Origin: Dehalobacterium formicoaceticum
GTDB taxonomy: Bacteria; Bacillota; Dehalobacteriia; Dehalobacteriales; Dehalobacteriaceae
DNA: 64,000 bases
Direction of reading: 5' to 3'
Assembly (NCBI RefSeq): GCF_002224645.1
Contig: NZ_CP022121.1
Location: forward strand, 2,052,501 to 2,116,500
Shown here: piece after piece, positions 24,517 through 32,389 of the stretch
Layout of the letters: every line of letters begins with the position of its first letter
How positions within the stretch are numbered: the stretch's first letter is position 1
Translations under genes and position numbers: made by a program
The notes under the pieces: generated by a model
Databases searched by the model: none
What the model was told of the DNA's origin: nothing
What the model saw: only the letters and a program-made list of their open reading frames with translations

Positions 24517-25557
24517 TCAGGGGAGAAGGTCCGCCACCGGCACCACCTGGTAACCCATTTCGGTAAGACCGTTGAAAATCTTAGGTAAAGCAGCCAGGGT
24601 GCTGGGTTTTCCTTCATGCAGGAGAATAATGGCCCCGTCTTTGACGTGGGTGAGCACGTGATTCGCAATCTGAGTGGAATCCTCCGAATCCCAGTCCCTA
24701 GGGTCCACATTCCATCCAATGGAGGTGAGACCAAAGCTTTGGGCAGTTTTCGTGATCAGGTCATTGTAATCCCCATAGGGGGGACGGAAAAACCTGACCT
24801 CACCTAAGGAAGCAAAGACAGCCTCAGTCTTACGAAAATCCTCCTGGATGATATCAGGTGATTTTAAGGTCAATCTGCTGTGTTGATAGGAGTGACTGCC
24901 CAGGGTAAAGCCCATGTCGGCGATTTTTTGCGCCAGATGGGGGTATTTTTTCACCTGTGTGCCCACCATGAAAAAGGTGGCCGGCACCTGATGTTCATTT
25001 AAAACACCTAAATATTCCGCGGTAAAACCAGGTACAGGACCATCATCAAAAGTGATGGCTACTTTTTTCCCTGCTCCGCTGTTGCCCGAGAAAATAGGTG
25101 TCTTCTTAGGGGAGGCGGAAGGCTGGGAGACAGGAGGGTTAGCGGCAGGAGGCGCAGGTGGGGTGGTGCTGTCTGTTTCCTGATGCTGCTGATCTTTTTC
25201 ATTTTGAGCAATTTTTTCATCCTCTTCAGGCTTTTGCGTTTCAGGTAGATTTGTTTCAAGCCCACTATCCCCTCCGGGATCTGTAACGGGCTCTGATCCT
25301 TGTCCCGGATCCGGATCCGAATCCGAATCCGAATCCGAATCCGGTTCATGCTCTGTATCCCTATCCGGCTCCGGGTGATGCTTGTCCACCGTTGTTACAG
25401 GGATGCTCTCATCTGGTTTTTCGGTATTGGCATAGAGAAAATGGCCTTTTGGATATACAAAAACAACGAATAAGAGGGCCAGGATTAAGGAGATCCAGAT
25501 CATTGCTGAAGGGAAAGAACGTTTTCGTCCTTTGAGTTTTCTTCTTCTTTGTGTCAC
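24517..25557 (-). CDS. Membrane-anchored polysaccharide deacetylase (NodB domain)
   Basis: A carbohydrate esterase 4 enzyme. The catalytic NodB domain (about residues 155-346) has motif 1 TFDDGP (catalytic Asp and metal Asp), motif 2 HSYQHSRL (metal His), motif 3 RPPYGDYN, motif 4 DPRDWD and motif 5 ILLHEG. An N-terminal membrane anchor is followed by a long hydrophilic linker (about 50-150) with an Asp-Ser repeat encoded by a GAATCC-type hexamer microsatellite (25308-25342) and a Pro-rich part. I chose GTG 25557 (VTQRRRKL) because GGAGG lies 7 nt upstream; the longer frame to 25599 lacks one. Likely removes N-acetyl groups from peptidoglycan or cortex glycan. Confidence 0.93.
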   Translation of the reverse strand: MTQRRRKLKGRKRSFPSAMIWISLILALLFVVFVYPKGHFLYANTEKPDESIPVTTVDKHHPEPDRDTEHEPDSDSDSDSDPDPGQGSEPVTDPGGDSGLETNLPETQKPEEDEKIAQNEKDQQHQETDSTTPPAPPAANPPVSQPSASPKKTPIFSGNSGAGKKVAITFDDGPVPGFTAEYLGVLNEHQVPATFFMVGTQVKKYPHLAQKIADMGFTLGSHSYQHSRLTLKSPDIIQEDFRKTEAVFASLGEVRFFRPPYGDYNDLITKTAQSFGLTSIGWNVDPRDWDSEDSTQIANHVLTHVKDGAIILLHEGKPSTLAALPKIFNGLTEMGYQVVPVADLLP

Positions 25558-25679
25558 GACAAAGCCTCCCGATTTATAGATCAGAAAGTATCCAATCATC
25601 TTCTGTATATATCTTTAGACGTCTTAAAACAAGAAAAGTTCTCATTTTTCGATGAAAAATTCAAACTTCGCCCTGATTG

Positions 25680-26177
25680 TCATTCTAAGGATGATTCTTT
25701 CCTATATACTATATCACATCGGTACTTGGTTTTGTCATTTTTCTTGGTATTTCGATAATAATTTATGATTAGCTCATCCATTTCCTCACTGATCCGCACC
25801 AAACTGTCATGATGATAACTGCCCACCTCACGAGTAGCTTGGGCGGAATGAAGATTGAGAGCCTTCCTTTTTTCTTCTAATTTGCTTATAATGTCGTTAA
25901 GCTCCTGACCATCTTGTGATACGATTTGAGTCCTTTCTTGTTCATTTTTTAAATCTTCCTGGAGGCAGCAGGGTTGAAAGAAAAGCTCATCAATGGATAC
26001 TTCAAAATAGTCAGCAATTTCCCTGGTTAAGCGCAAACTGGGCTCACGCTTCCCGGTTTCGATCATGTTATAATAGCCCTGGGAGATTTGCAGGGCATCT
26101 GCCACCTTTTGCTGGGTCAGACGAACAGCCATTTCCCCCTCTTTTTGTTTTCTTAAAGTGATCAGATTGTTTTTCAA
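25680..26177 (-). CDS. XRE HTH regulator fused to a Spo0E-like phosphatase domain
   Basis: The N-terminal 65 residues are a Cro/C1 domain (ITLRKQKEGEMAVRLTQQKVADALQISQGYYNMIETGKREPSL...DELFF). After a linker, residues about 100-150 read LNDIISKLEEKRKALNLHSAQ...SYHHDSLVRISEEMDELIINYYR. This fits the two-helix Spo0E/YnzD-type aspartyl-phosphate phosphatase pattern ending in S-x2-LD-x-LI-x2-Y. Spo0E proteins dephosphorylate Spo0A~P; here one is joined to a DNA-binding domain. TTG 26177 is preferred over GTG 26195 because GGGAG lies 8 nt upstream. It is divergent from another HTH regulator across a large palindrome. Confidence 0.75.
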   Translation of the reverse strand: MKNNLITLRKQKEGEMAVRLTQQKVADALQISQGYYNMIETGKREPSLRLTREIADYFEVSIDELFFQPCCLQEDLKNEQERTQIVSQDGQELNDIISKLEEKRKALNLHSAQATREVGSYHHDSLVRISEEMDELIINYYRNTKKNDKTKYRCDIVYRKESSLE

Positions 26178-26301
26178 ATGCACATCTCCCTTCACTATTC
26201 ATTTTTAATTAGCCGGCAAGTTTTGGCGAAAAGTTCTAGAATTTGCTGGTTAGGTTTCAAAAAAATAGTTTATTTGTCATATTTGCTTATAATTAATAAT
26301 A

Positions 26302-26349
26302 GTCACAAAAAGAAACAGTGTCAACAAAAATTTTGTTTCTTATTGTGAC
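26302..26349. promoter_or_regulatory. Large palindromic operator between divergent HTH genes
   Basis: GTCACAAAAAGAAACA (26302-26317) and TGTTTCTTATTGTGAC (26334-26349) form a 16-bp inverted repeat with one mismatch and a 16-bp centre that contains a further TGTCAACA-like half. It lies between the HTH-Spo0E gene (minus) and the HTH/S24 gene (plus), ahead of AT-rich promoter sequence. It is well placed for joint repression of both genes. Confidence 0.75.
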
Positions 26350-26420
26350 AAGATATGTCAAATTATCACTGATTGTGATTAACAATATTTAGTGATTATG
26401 TGATTAGGGGATGGATGCGT

Positions 26421-26915
26421 TTGTTTGATGAATGTTTAAAAAAATTACGTAAAGATAAAATGATTTCCCAAAAAAGTCTCTCCGAGGCGCTCCAGCTCAG
26501 TCGTTCCACCATTGCTCAATATGAAGGGGGAACCCGGACCCCTGATCTGCAAACTTTAATCAGAATTGCCCAATTCTTTGATGTTTCCATTGATGAATTA
26601 CTGGGGCACGAACCGGAGCGGAGGAAGATGGACCTGAAGGACGAGAATTTTATTTTCTTTTCGGTCAAGGATAACAGTATGCAAAATGCCCGCATCTTAG
26701 AAGGAGACATGGCCGTGATTAAAAAACAGGATACCTTTGAAAACGGAGACATTGTCTTATTGACCATGCATAATCAGGTGCCCTTGATCAGAAAAGTAGT
26801 TCTTAAGGATCATATTGTGGCCTTGATTCCCGAACATCCCGATTATGAAGTGGTGCTGGCCAATATGCTGGAGGTAGCTATTTTGGGCAAGGTGATCGGC
26901 ATTAGTTTTGTATAA
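26421..26915 (+). CDS. HTH repressor with S24/LexA-like C-terminal domain
   Basis: An N-terminal Cro/C1 domain (FDECLKKLRKDKMISQKSLSEALQLSRSTIAQYEGGTRTPDLQTLIRIAQFFDVSIDELLGH) joins a peptidase S24-like domain. In that domain SVKDNSMQNARILEGDMAVIKKQDTFENGDIVLLTMHNQVPLIRKVV corresponds to LexA/CI, with Ser in DNSM and Lys in LIRKV as the possible catalytic dyad. The classical Ala-Gly cleavage site is not evident, so it may bind or sense without self-cleavage. Starts at GTG 26400, ATG 26415 or TTG 26421 are possible; the last has AGGGGATGG at suitable distance. Likely represses its own and the divergent gene. Confidence 0.85.
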   Translation: MFDECLKKLRKDKMISQKSLSEALQLSRSTIAQYEGGTRTPDLQTLIRIAQFFDVSIDELLGHEPERRKMDLKDENFIFFSVKDNSMQNARILEGDMAVIKKQDTFENGDIVLLTMHNQVPLIRKVVLKDHIVALIPEHPDYEVVLANMLEVAILGKVIGISFV

Positions 26916-27079
26916 TTTTCCCCAGGAGTGCCAAACTAAGGTAGGATCAGTCGGATTTAAAGAGGCTATTAGCTATTATTACTGATTAATTCTACTGCTG
27001 TGAACGGATTTCCTTCATAATATTGGACGAATTTTTTCGACAAATAATTACAAATTTTTTTTGCACTGAGGAAAAAAAG

Positions 27080-28282
27080 ATGATGCATGTTTTACAGGTT
27101 GTGCGCCCCATGGACGGAGGCATGAAAAAACACGTGCTCTCCCTCCTGGGTCATTTGGATCAAAGCAAATACCAAATCATCCTGGCCGGTCCGGATAAGG
27201 AAGAATGGGATGAGATTTTAGCCGGTTCCAAAGTGGAAGTGGTTTATTTGCCTTTGAAAGGAAACCTCGCTCCATGGTCCGATCTGGCGGGAATGCGCCG
27301 GCTGAAGCACCTGATCCAAACGAGAAAAATTCATCTGGTACATACCCATGGGATGAAAGCTGGACTAGTAGGGCGCATGGCCGGTCTCATGACCGGCGGC
27401 CTTAGGCCCCAGTCCCAGCCTTATTTTCTTGCTACCGTACATAATTCCATCTATCAATACCCCATGCCCAAATCAAAGCGTTGGGCTATCGGCAAGGCCC
27501 AATCCTTTCTTGGTCGTTATACCGACGGTTTTATTGCCGTTTCTCACGGCTTGAAGCGTGAGCTTATGACTTGGGAAGGAATCCCCTCAGCCAAAATTTC
27601 TGTGATCTATAACGGCATCAATCCGGCGGATTTTCCCCACTTTCCCCGGCCGACACTGCCCGAGGCCAAAATCCGTCTAGGCCTAAATCCTGATCTCCCG
27701 GTGGTGGGGATGGTGGCACGCTGCGCTCCTCAAAAAGGGGGGGAGTTTTTTCTGCGCGCCGCTCAGGAGTTAAGCTGTTTATTAGATGAAGTGCAATTTT
27801 TGGTCGCAGGGGACGGTCCTCTGCGCCTTGCTTGGGAACAGGAGGCCCGGGCCCTGGGTTTGAGGGAAAAGGTTCATTTTATCGGTCATCATCCCCGGCC
27901 GGGAGAGATTTATCCGCTCCTGGACGTCTATGTCCTTCCGTCCTTGTCCGAGGGACTGCCTCTGGGGGTGATGGAAGCCATGGCCGCCCAAAGACCGATC
28001 CTGGCCACCTGGGTGGGCGGAATTCCGGAGCTGATCCATCATCGAAAAACAGGCCTTTTGGTACCGCCCGGAAATAGTTCGTCTTTGACCCAAGGGATGA
28101 TGGAGCTGCTGACCCGGCGTACATGGGCCTCAAAGCTGGGTAAGGCTGCGGGACAGGTGGCCCGGAATCAGTTTTCGGAAAGAGAAATGGTACGTCAAAC
28201 CGAGGATCTGTATCAGGTAATCGGAGATCGCATCCGGCATGAAGATGAAATCAGGTCAAAAGGGTGGTGGACCCGTGCTTAA
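27080..28282 (+). CDS. GT4-family glycosyltransferase
   Basis: A GT-B fold retaining glycosyltransferase of about 400 residues: N-terminal HVLQVVRPMDGGMKKHVLSLLGHL, the HTHGMKAGLVGR donor-cleft segment, FIAVSHGLKRELMTWEGIPSAKISVIYNGI hinge, VGMVARCAPQKGGEFFLRAA, and C-terminal PSLSEGLPLGVMEAMAAQRPILATWVGGIPELIHHRKTGLLVPPG with the E-x7-E pair. ATG 27080 (MMHVLQVV) is preferred because GAGGAAAA precedes it and family homology begins there. It overlaps the next gene by 8 bp, suggesting joint work on a cell-surface glycan. Confidence 0.93.
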   Translation: MMHVLQVVRPMDGGMKKHVLSLLGHLDQSKYQIILAGPDKEEWDEILAGSKVEVVYLPLKGNLAPWSDLAGMRRLKHLIQTRKIHLVHTHGMKAGLVGRMAGLMTGGLRPQSQPYFLATVHNSIYQYPMPKSKRWAIGKAQSFLGRYTDGFIAVSHGLKRELMTWEGIPSAKISVIYNGINPADFPHFPRPTLPEAKIRLGLNPDLPVVGMVARCAPQKGGEFFLRAAQELSCLLDEVQFLVAGDGPLRLAWEQEARALGLREKVHFIGHHPRPGEIYPLLDVYVLPSLSEGLPLGVMEAMAAQRPILATWVGGIPELIHHRKTGLLVPPGNSSSLTQGMMELLTRRTWASKLGKAAGQVARNQFSEREMVRQTEDLYQVIGDRIRHEDEIRSKGWWTRA

Positions 28283-30620
28283 AAAGTGCAAAATTTTTTC
28301 ATTATTCTTGCTGATGTTCATGATTTTGTCTGATACCGTGACATACGCAGAAGAAAATGTATCAGGGAGTGTACCGGAAAAGAGGGAGCAAAAGGTAGTC
28401 CTGGTGCTGATCGATTATCTTACTCTGGGAGATCTGGAATCAGGAGAAATGACCACTCTGGGGAGGATGATCCGGGAAGGGGGCTTAGGCCTCATGAACG
28501 CCAACACGGCAGGCGGGCGGGTGCGTGCCCACAGTATGGTCACCATCGGTGCCGGACGGGTCGCACTGGGGAGTGATGACAGCGGTCTCGCCCTTTTGCC
28601 CGAAGAAGAATACCTGGATCAGGCGGCGGGGGATGTATACTACCGGCGCACGGGGCAAAAAGCTCCGGCCCCGGGGCAGGAATCAAATTTACTGCACCTG
28701 GATATTGCCGCCATCCAGCGCAATTTCGCAGCAAACAATTCCGTGGGTTTACCGGGTTTATTGGGGGAAACACTTCATCAGGATGGCCTTAGCACCGCCT
28801 ATATCGGAGGGGCGGACCAAAAAACAAATGAAGGCCTGAATTATCGGCGTCATGGAGCGACGGTGGCGATGGACCGGGAGGGCCGGGTGGATTTTGCCCT
28901 GGTGGGAGAACAATTTCTGGAAAAAAAAGAAAGGAGTATTTTTCCTGATGGGGACAATTATGATGCCCTGGGCGGGGCTCTTTCTGCTGCCCTGACAGCA
29001 GCAGATTTTATTGTGCTGGAAACTGGGGATACGGTGCGTTTGATGGCGGAAAAGGAGAAGGTCCGGGAGGAAGTTTTTCAGGAAAATAAAAAAACGATCT
29101 TAAAAGAGCTGGACTTATTTTTGGCCGATGTGCTGGTAAGAACAGAGCCTTATGAAACGATGGTACTGGTGGTAACACCCACACCCTCCCGCACAGGAAT
29201 TCAGGAAAAGAATTTAGTCACGCCCCTCCTGCTCTGGCAAAAGGGCGGGCCGTCAGGCTTTCTCACCTCCGGCACCACCCGGCGGGAGGGGATTGTGGCC
29301 AATACGGACATTGCGCCCACAGTGCTGGATTTTTTTCATATCCCCGTGCCGGATGAAATGAACGGACGAAGGATCACGATCCTGCCCGAATCCTCTGGGC
29401 AGCAGGTTCCCTCCGACAGCACGGTGTATTCCGGCATCAAGCAAGGAAGCAACGGAACCGTCCCCGTGCTTACTAAATTAAATGAAGAAATGGTTTTTGT
29501 TAACCTTTATCGGCCCCTTCTGGTCAAGGGTTACGTTCTGGGACAAATTATCTTTGTCTTGGGAGCGGTAGTAACTCTATTGATGAATCAGGGTAAACAT
29601 CAGCCTGGGGTGAAGGTAACCACAAAGACACCTAAGTTCTTTTTCGTACAGTCCCTGATCAAGGTCTCCCTGCTGGCTTTGTCCGCCGTACCCTTAACCT
29701 TATTGATCATGGGTGCTTATCCCGGCCCTTCCCTCGGGGTTTTTGTTGCCTTGGCGCTGATCTGTACTTTTCTTTTGACAGCCTTAGCCTTAAGGACGGC
29801 TAAGATTCATCCTCTGGCGCCATTTTGTTTCCTCTCCGGCCTTACCGCCGCCGCCATTCTGCTGGATAGCCTCTGGGGTTCTCCTTTGATGCAAGGGTCT
29901 GTTTTAGGTTACGATCCCATGGGCGGCTCCCGCTATTATGGGGTGGGCAATGAATATATGGGGGTCTGGTTGGGTGCGGCTATGATTGCCATGGCCACCT
30001 TGTTAGAGATCAGCCGGCGCAAAAAGGCCGCCTTTATTTTCTCCTTATGTTTTTTTGCTTTGATCACCTTTATCCTGGCCTCTCCCCGGCTGGGCACCAA
30101 CGCCGGTGGTTCCCTGGCGGCCCTGGTAGGTTTTGGAGTCCTGATTTATCTCCTTTGCCCGAAAAAAATCTCCCGGCAAAGGTTCCTGCTCCTGGGGGGG
30201 ATCCTTCTTGCCCTCCTCTTTGGTTTTGCCCTGTGGGATGCGGGGCAGAGTGTCAGCCAGCAATCCCATTTTGGTCGGACTATCCATGCATTAAGAACCA
30301 ACGGCTTATCCGAAGCATATGATATCATTGTAAGAAAAAGCGCCATGAACCTGAAGCTGATCCGCTGGACGATTTGGAGCAGAGTTTTCCTGGTGATTCT
30401 GGCGGCCACGGTTTTCCTTTTTTACCGGCCGGTGGGAGTGATGAAAAAAGCCATGGCCCAGTATCCCTATCTGGCCAAAGGATTTTGGGGGGTGGTTGCC
30501 GGCAGTATCGCCGCTTTAATCTTAAACGATTCCGGGATTGTCGCAGCGGCCACCATGAGTATATTTTTGGCCGCACCGTTGATTTTTGTGGTCATGAAAG
30601 AGCAAGAGTCAAGCAGGTAA
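28275..30620 (+). CDS. Alkaline-phosphatase-fold membrane protein, surface glycan-associated
   Basis: About 781 residues from GTG 28275, which begins a signal peptide (VLKKCKIFSLFLLMFMILSDTVTYA). An extracytoplasmic domain (about 30-390) follows and has alkaline-phosphatase-superfamily traits: VVLVLIDYLTLGDL near the start, NANTAGGRVRAHSMVTIGAGR, TVLVVTPTPSRT and IVANTDIAPTVLDFFHIPVPDEMNGR near the end, as in sulfatases and phosphoglycerol transferases. About ten membrane helices follow (about 410-775). The DIAPTVLDFFHI segment is typical of this fold. It is translationally coupled to the upstream glycosyltransferase. Substrate unknown. Similar fused proteins are found in Clostridia but I know of no assigned function. 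Confidence 0.7.
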   Translation: MLKKCKIFSLFLLMFMILSDTVTYAEENVSGSVPEKREQKVVLVLIDYLTLGDLESGEMTTLGRMIREGGLGLMNANTAGGRVRAHSMVTIGAGRVALGSDDSGLALLPEEEYLDQAAGDVYYRRTGQKAPAPGQESNLLHLDIAAIQRNFAANNSVGLPGLLGETLHQDGLSTAYIGGADQKTNEGLNYRRHGATVAMDREGRVDFALVGEQFLEKKERSIFPDGDNYDALGGALSAALTAADFIVLETGDTVRLMAEKEKVREEVFQENKKTILKELDLFLADVLVRTEPYETMVLVVTPTPSRTGIQEKNLVTPLLLWQKGGPSGFLTSGTTRREGIVANTDIAPTVLDFFHIPVPDEMNGRRITILPESSGQQVPSDSTVYSGIKQGSNGTVPVLTKLNEEMVFVNLYRPLLVKGYVLGQIIFVLGAVVTLLMNQGKHQPGVKVTTKTPKFFFVQSLIKVSLLALSAVPLTLLIMGAYPGPSLGVFVALALICTFLLTALALRTAKIHPLAPFCFLSGLTAAAILLDSLWGSPLMQGSVLGYDPMGGSRYYGVGNEYMGVWLGAAMIAMATLLEISRRKKAAFIFSLCFFALITFILASPRLGTNAGGSLAALVGFGVLIYLLCPKKISRQRFLLLGGILLALLFGFALWDAGQSVSQQSHFGRTIHALRTNGLSEAYDIIVRKSAMNLKLIRWTIWSRVFLVILAATVFLFYRPVGVMKKAMAQYPYLAKGFWGVVAGSIAALILNDSGIVAAATMSIFLAAPLIFVVMKEQESSR

Positions 30621-30743
30621 AGTGCGTGGCAAATATTTGATTTTAATCTTGACTTTCAATATTTTTGTGCTAGAATTATAGCGTTATAAGTTGTCTTCCT
30701 CGGCAAACAGAGGAAATTTAAGACTATCAGGGAGGAATGATAA

Positions 30744-31121
30744 TTGAGGGCTCTAGGTCGTCACGTGTTGGCAGAATTTTATGATTGTCCGTTTGAAGTA
30801 CTTAATGATTTGAAACAGGTTGAGCGAAACATGGTGCAGGCTGCCTTAGATGCAGGAGCAGAAGTGAGGGAATTTGTCTTCCATAAGTTTAGCCCCCAAG
30901 GGGTGAGCGGAGTTGTGGTGATTTCTGAATCACATTTAGCCATTCACACCTGGCCGGAATTGGGCTATGCATCCGTCGATGTTTTTACCTGCGGAGATCG
31001 TGTTGATCCCTGGGATGCATGCAAGATCCTGAAGGAGAGCTTCCAGGCCGGAAGTGTAGAAGCCCAGGAAATTGCCCGTGGTATGAATGTTCCCCTCCAT
31101 AAGGTAGCGGTAAATTTTTAG
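30744..31121 (+). CDS. speD: S-adenosylmethionine decarboxylase proenzyme (SpeH type)
   Basis: A 125-residue prokaryotic AdoMetDC, the usual length of the class 1B (SpeH) enzymes. It self-cleaves at the Glu-Ser bond of [13 protein letters not shown] to make a pyruvoyl cofactor. The catalytic [17 protein letters not shown] block (Cys) and the N-terminal [11 protein letters not shown] are present. TTG start with GGAGG 8 nt upstream. It provides decarboxylated SAM for spermidine synthesis. A spermidine synthase is not next to it. A terminator follows at 31180-31218. Confidence 0.97.
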   Translation: MRALGRHVLAEFYDCPFEVLNDLKQVERNMVQAALDAGAEVREFVFHKFSPQGVSGVVVISESHLAIHTWPELGYASVDVFTCGDRVDPWDACKILKESFQAGSVEAQEIARGMNVPLHKVAVNF

Positions 31122-31179
31122 GAGGGATCTTTATTTTACCAGGCATAAAGTTAAAGAAATATAGCCGAAAAACCTTATT

Positions 31180-31218
31180 ATAAGCCTTTCAACAATAAAA
31201 CGTTGAAGGCTTATTTTA
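31180..31218 (+). terminator. Terminator after speD
   Basis: ATAAGCCTTTCAAC / GTTGAAGGCTTAT (31180-31193, 31202-31214) with a one-base bulge and T-rich tail. Confidence 0.88.
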
Positions 31219-31334
31219 TTTCCATAAAAGTTTTTTCCAAAAAAGTATCCTTGTACAATGTTAAAAAATACGGTATGATATATGATACGGTTTAACGGAC
31301 GTCACCCCAAATTGTCGTGACTAACCAACCAAAA

Positions 31335-31366
31335 ACTAACCAACTAACCAACTAACCAACTAACCA
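31335..31366 (+). repeat. Tandem 8-bp repeat ACTAACCA x4
   Basis: Four perfect ACTAACCA units, flanked by imperfect copies from 31320 to 31372, immediately upstream of the ribosome site of the polyprenyl synthetase-like gene. Copy-number change here would alter the leader or promoter spacing. Confidence 0.9.
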
Positions 31367-31388
31367 ACCAATTAAGGAGAGGACCCTT

Positions 31389-32159
31389 ATGTTTGCATCG
31401 GTACAGTCAGAATTAAATCAAGTGACAGTCTTTTTAGAAAAGCTGTATCGTTTCAAATCCGGCCATTTGGCACAACTGGTTCCGGATTTTAGACTTTCCG
31501 AAGCTGATCAGCACTTGCGTCCGGCTCTGGTGCTTTTGGCCGGGAAATTGTTCCCCCAGCACAGCCTTGATTCCAGGCAGATCGTGATGGGAGGGATTGC
31601 TCAGCTGATATTTATGGCCCAGGAGATTCATAATAAGATTACAGATGACTGCCCCAAGTCAGTGCCTCAGTTTCCGGTGCTGGTGGGGGACTATCTCTTT
31701 GCTGTTTTCTGCAAGAAATTATATGAACATGATCTACTGGAATGGCTCGATCCGCTGGCTGATGTCATTTGCCGCATGAACGAAGGAGGCATGGCGCGCC
31801 GCCGTTTAATCGAGGAGGGGTCCCCTCGGGAGGAAGACTACCTTCAGGTGCTGAAACTGGAATACGGACTCTTAACCGGCCTGTCCTGCAGAATCGGCGG
31901 GCACTTGGCCGGATGCACCCGGGAACAAGAGGAGGATTTAGCACAATTTGGCCTCCGTATCGGGATGGCCTGGGGGATGATGAAACAGGAATATCCCATA
32001 AATCCCAAGGGATTCCTGGAAAAAGGGCGGGAAATATTAGCTTCTTTTCCTTTTTCCCAAGGACGGGAAGCTTTGCTGGATTTCGTGGATGAGTTGGAAC
32101 AAATGTCAATCAAATTGCGTCTGACAACAGGCAGTGTCCCTGGAGCGCTGGCGACGTAA
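31389..32159 (+). CDS. Degenerate polyprenyl synthetase-like protein
   Basis: A 256-residue all-helical protein similar to trans-polyprenyl diphosphate synthases: LRPALVLLAGKLF (LRP motif), then IAQLIFMAQEIHNKITDD where active enzymes have IHDDILDD, and PVLVGDYLFAVF (GDYLLA motif). The first Asp-rich motif (DDxxD) is lost and no second DDxxD is visible, and the protein is shorter than active synthases (about 320). It may be a non-catalytic partner, like the regulatory subunit of heterodimeric heptaprenyl diphosphate synthases, or may have another role. AAGGAGAGG precedes the ATG. It lies before tatC. Confidence 0.75.
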   Translation: MFASVQSELNQVTVFLEKLYRFKSGHLAQLVPDFRLSEADQHLRPALVLLAGKLFPQHSLDSRQIVMGGIAQLIFMAQEIHNKITDDCPKSVPQFPVLVGDYLFAVFCKKLYEHDLLEWLDPLADVICRMNEGGMARRRLIEEGSPREEDYLQVLKLEYGLLTGLSCRIGGHLAGCTREQEEDLAQFGLRIGMAWGMMKQEYPINPKGFLEKGREILASFPFSQGREALLDFVDELEQMSIKLRLTTGSVPGALAT

Positions 32160-32175
32160 ACAGAGTTCTTCTTGG

Positions 32176-32290
32176 CATCAGGTGGAGTTTTACTCCATCT
32201 GATGTTTAGAAATCGTTATCCAGGAAATTAGTGCCGCTTATCCCACCGCGTCAAGAAGCGGGGGTGTTAGTGGCAGTTACTTATCGGATA
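32176..32290. repeat. Two-hairpin intergenic element related to 19224-19323
   Basis: Hairpin 1 is CATCAGGTGGAG / CTCCATCTGATG (32176-32187, 32193-32204), similar to that at 4066-4096, and ends the upstream gene. Hairpin 2 (about 32231-32275) has CCACCGC / GCGGGGGTG inside TGCC/GGCA. The layout (hairpin, about 40 nt, clamp-enclosed CCC-rich hairpin) repeats that at 19224-19323. Further inverted sequence (CTTACTGCC-like and CTCCCGCTTATCGAAGGGGGAG) continues to 32350. Confidence 0.5.
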
Positions 32291-32389
32291 AAAACGGTAA
32301 GTAAAATTACAAATCCCAGTTTTGGAACTCCCGCTTATCGAAGGGGGAGCCCTGGAATTTGATCACTTACGAACGCGGGAGGCAGGCAA

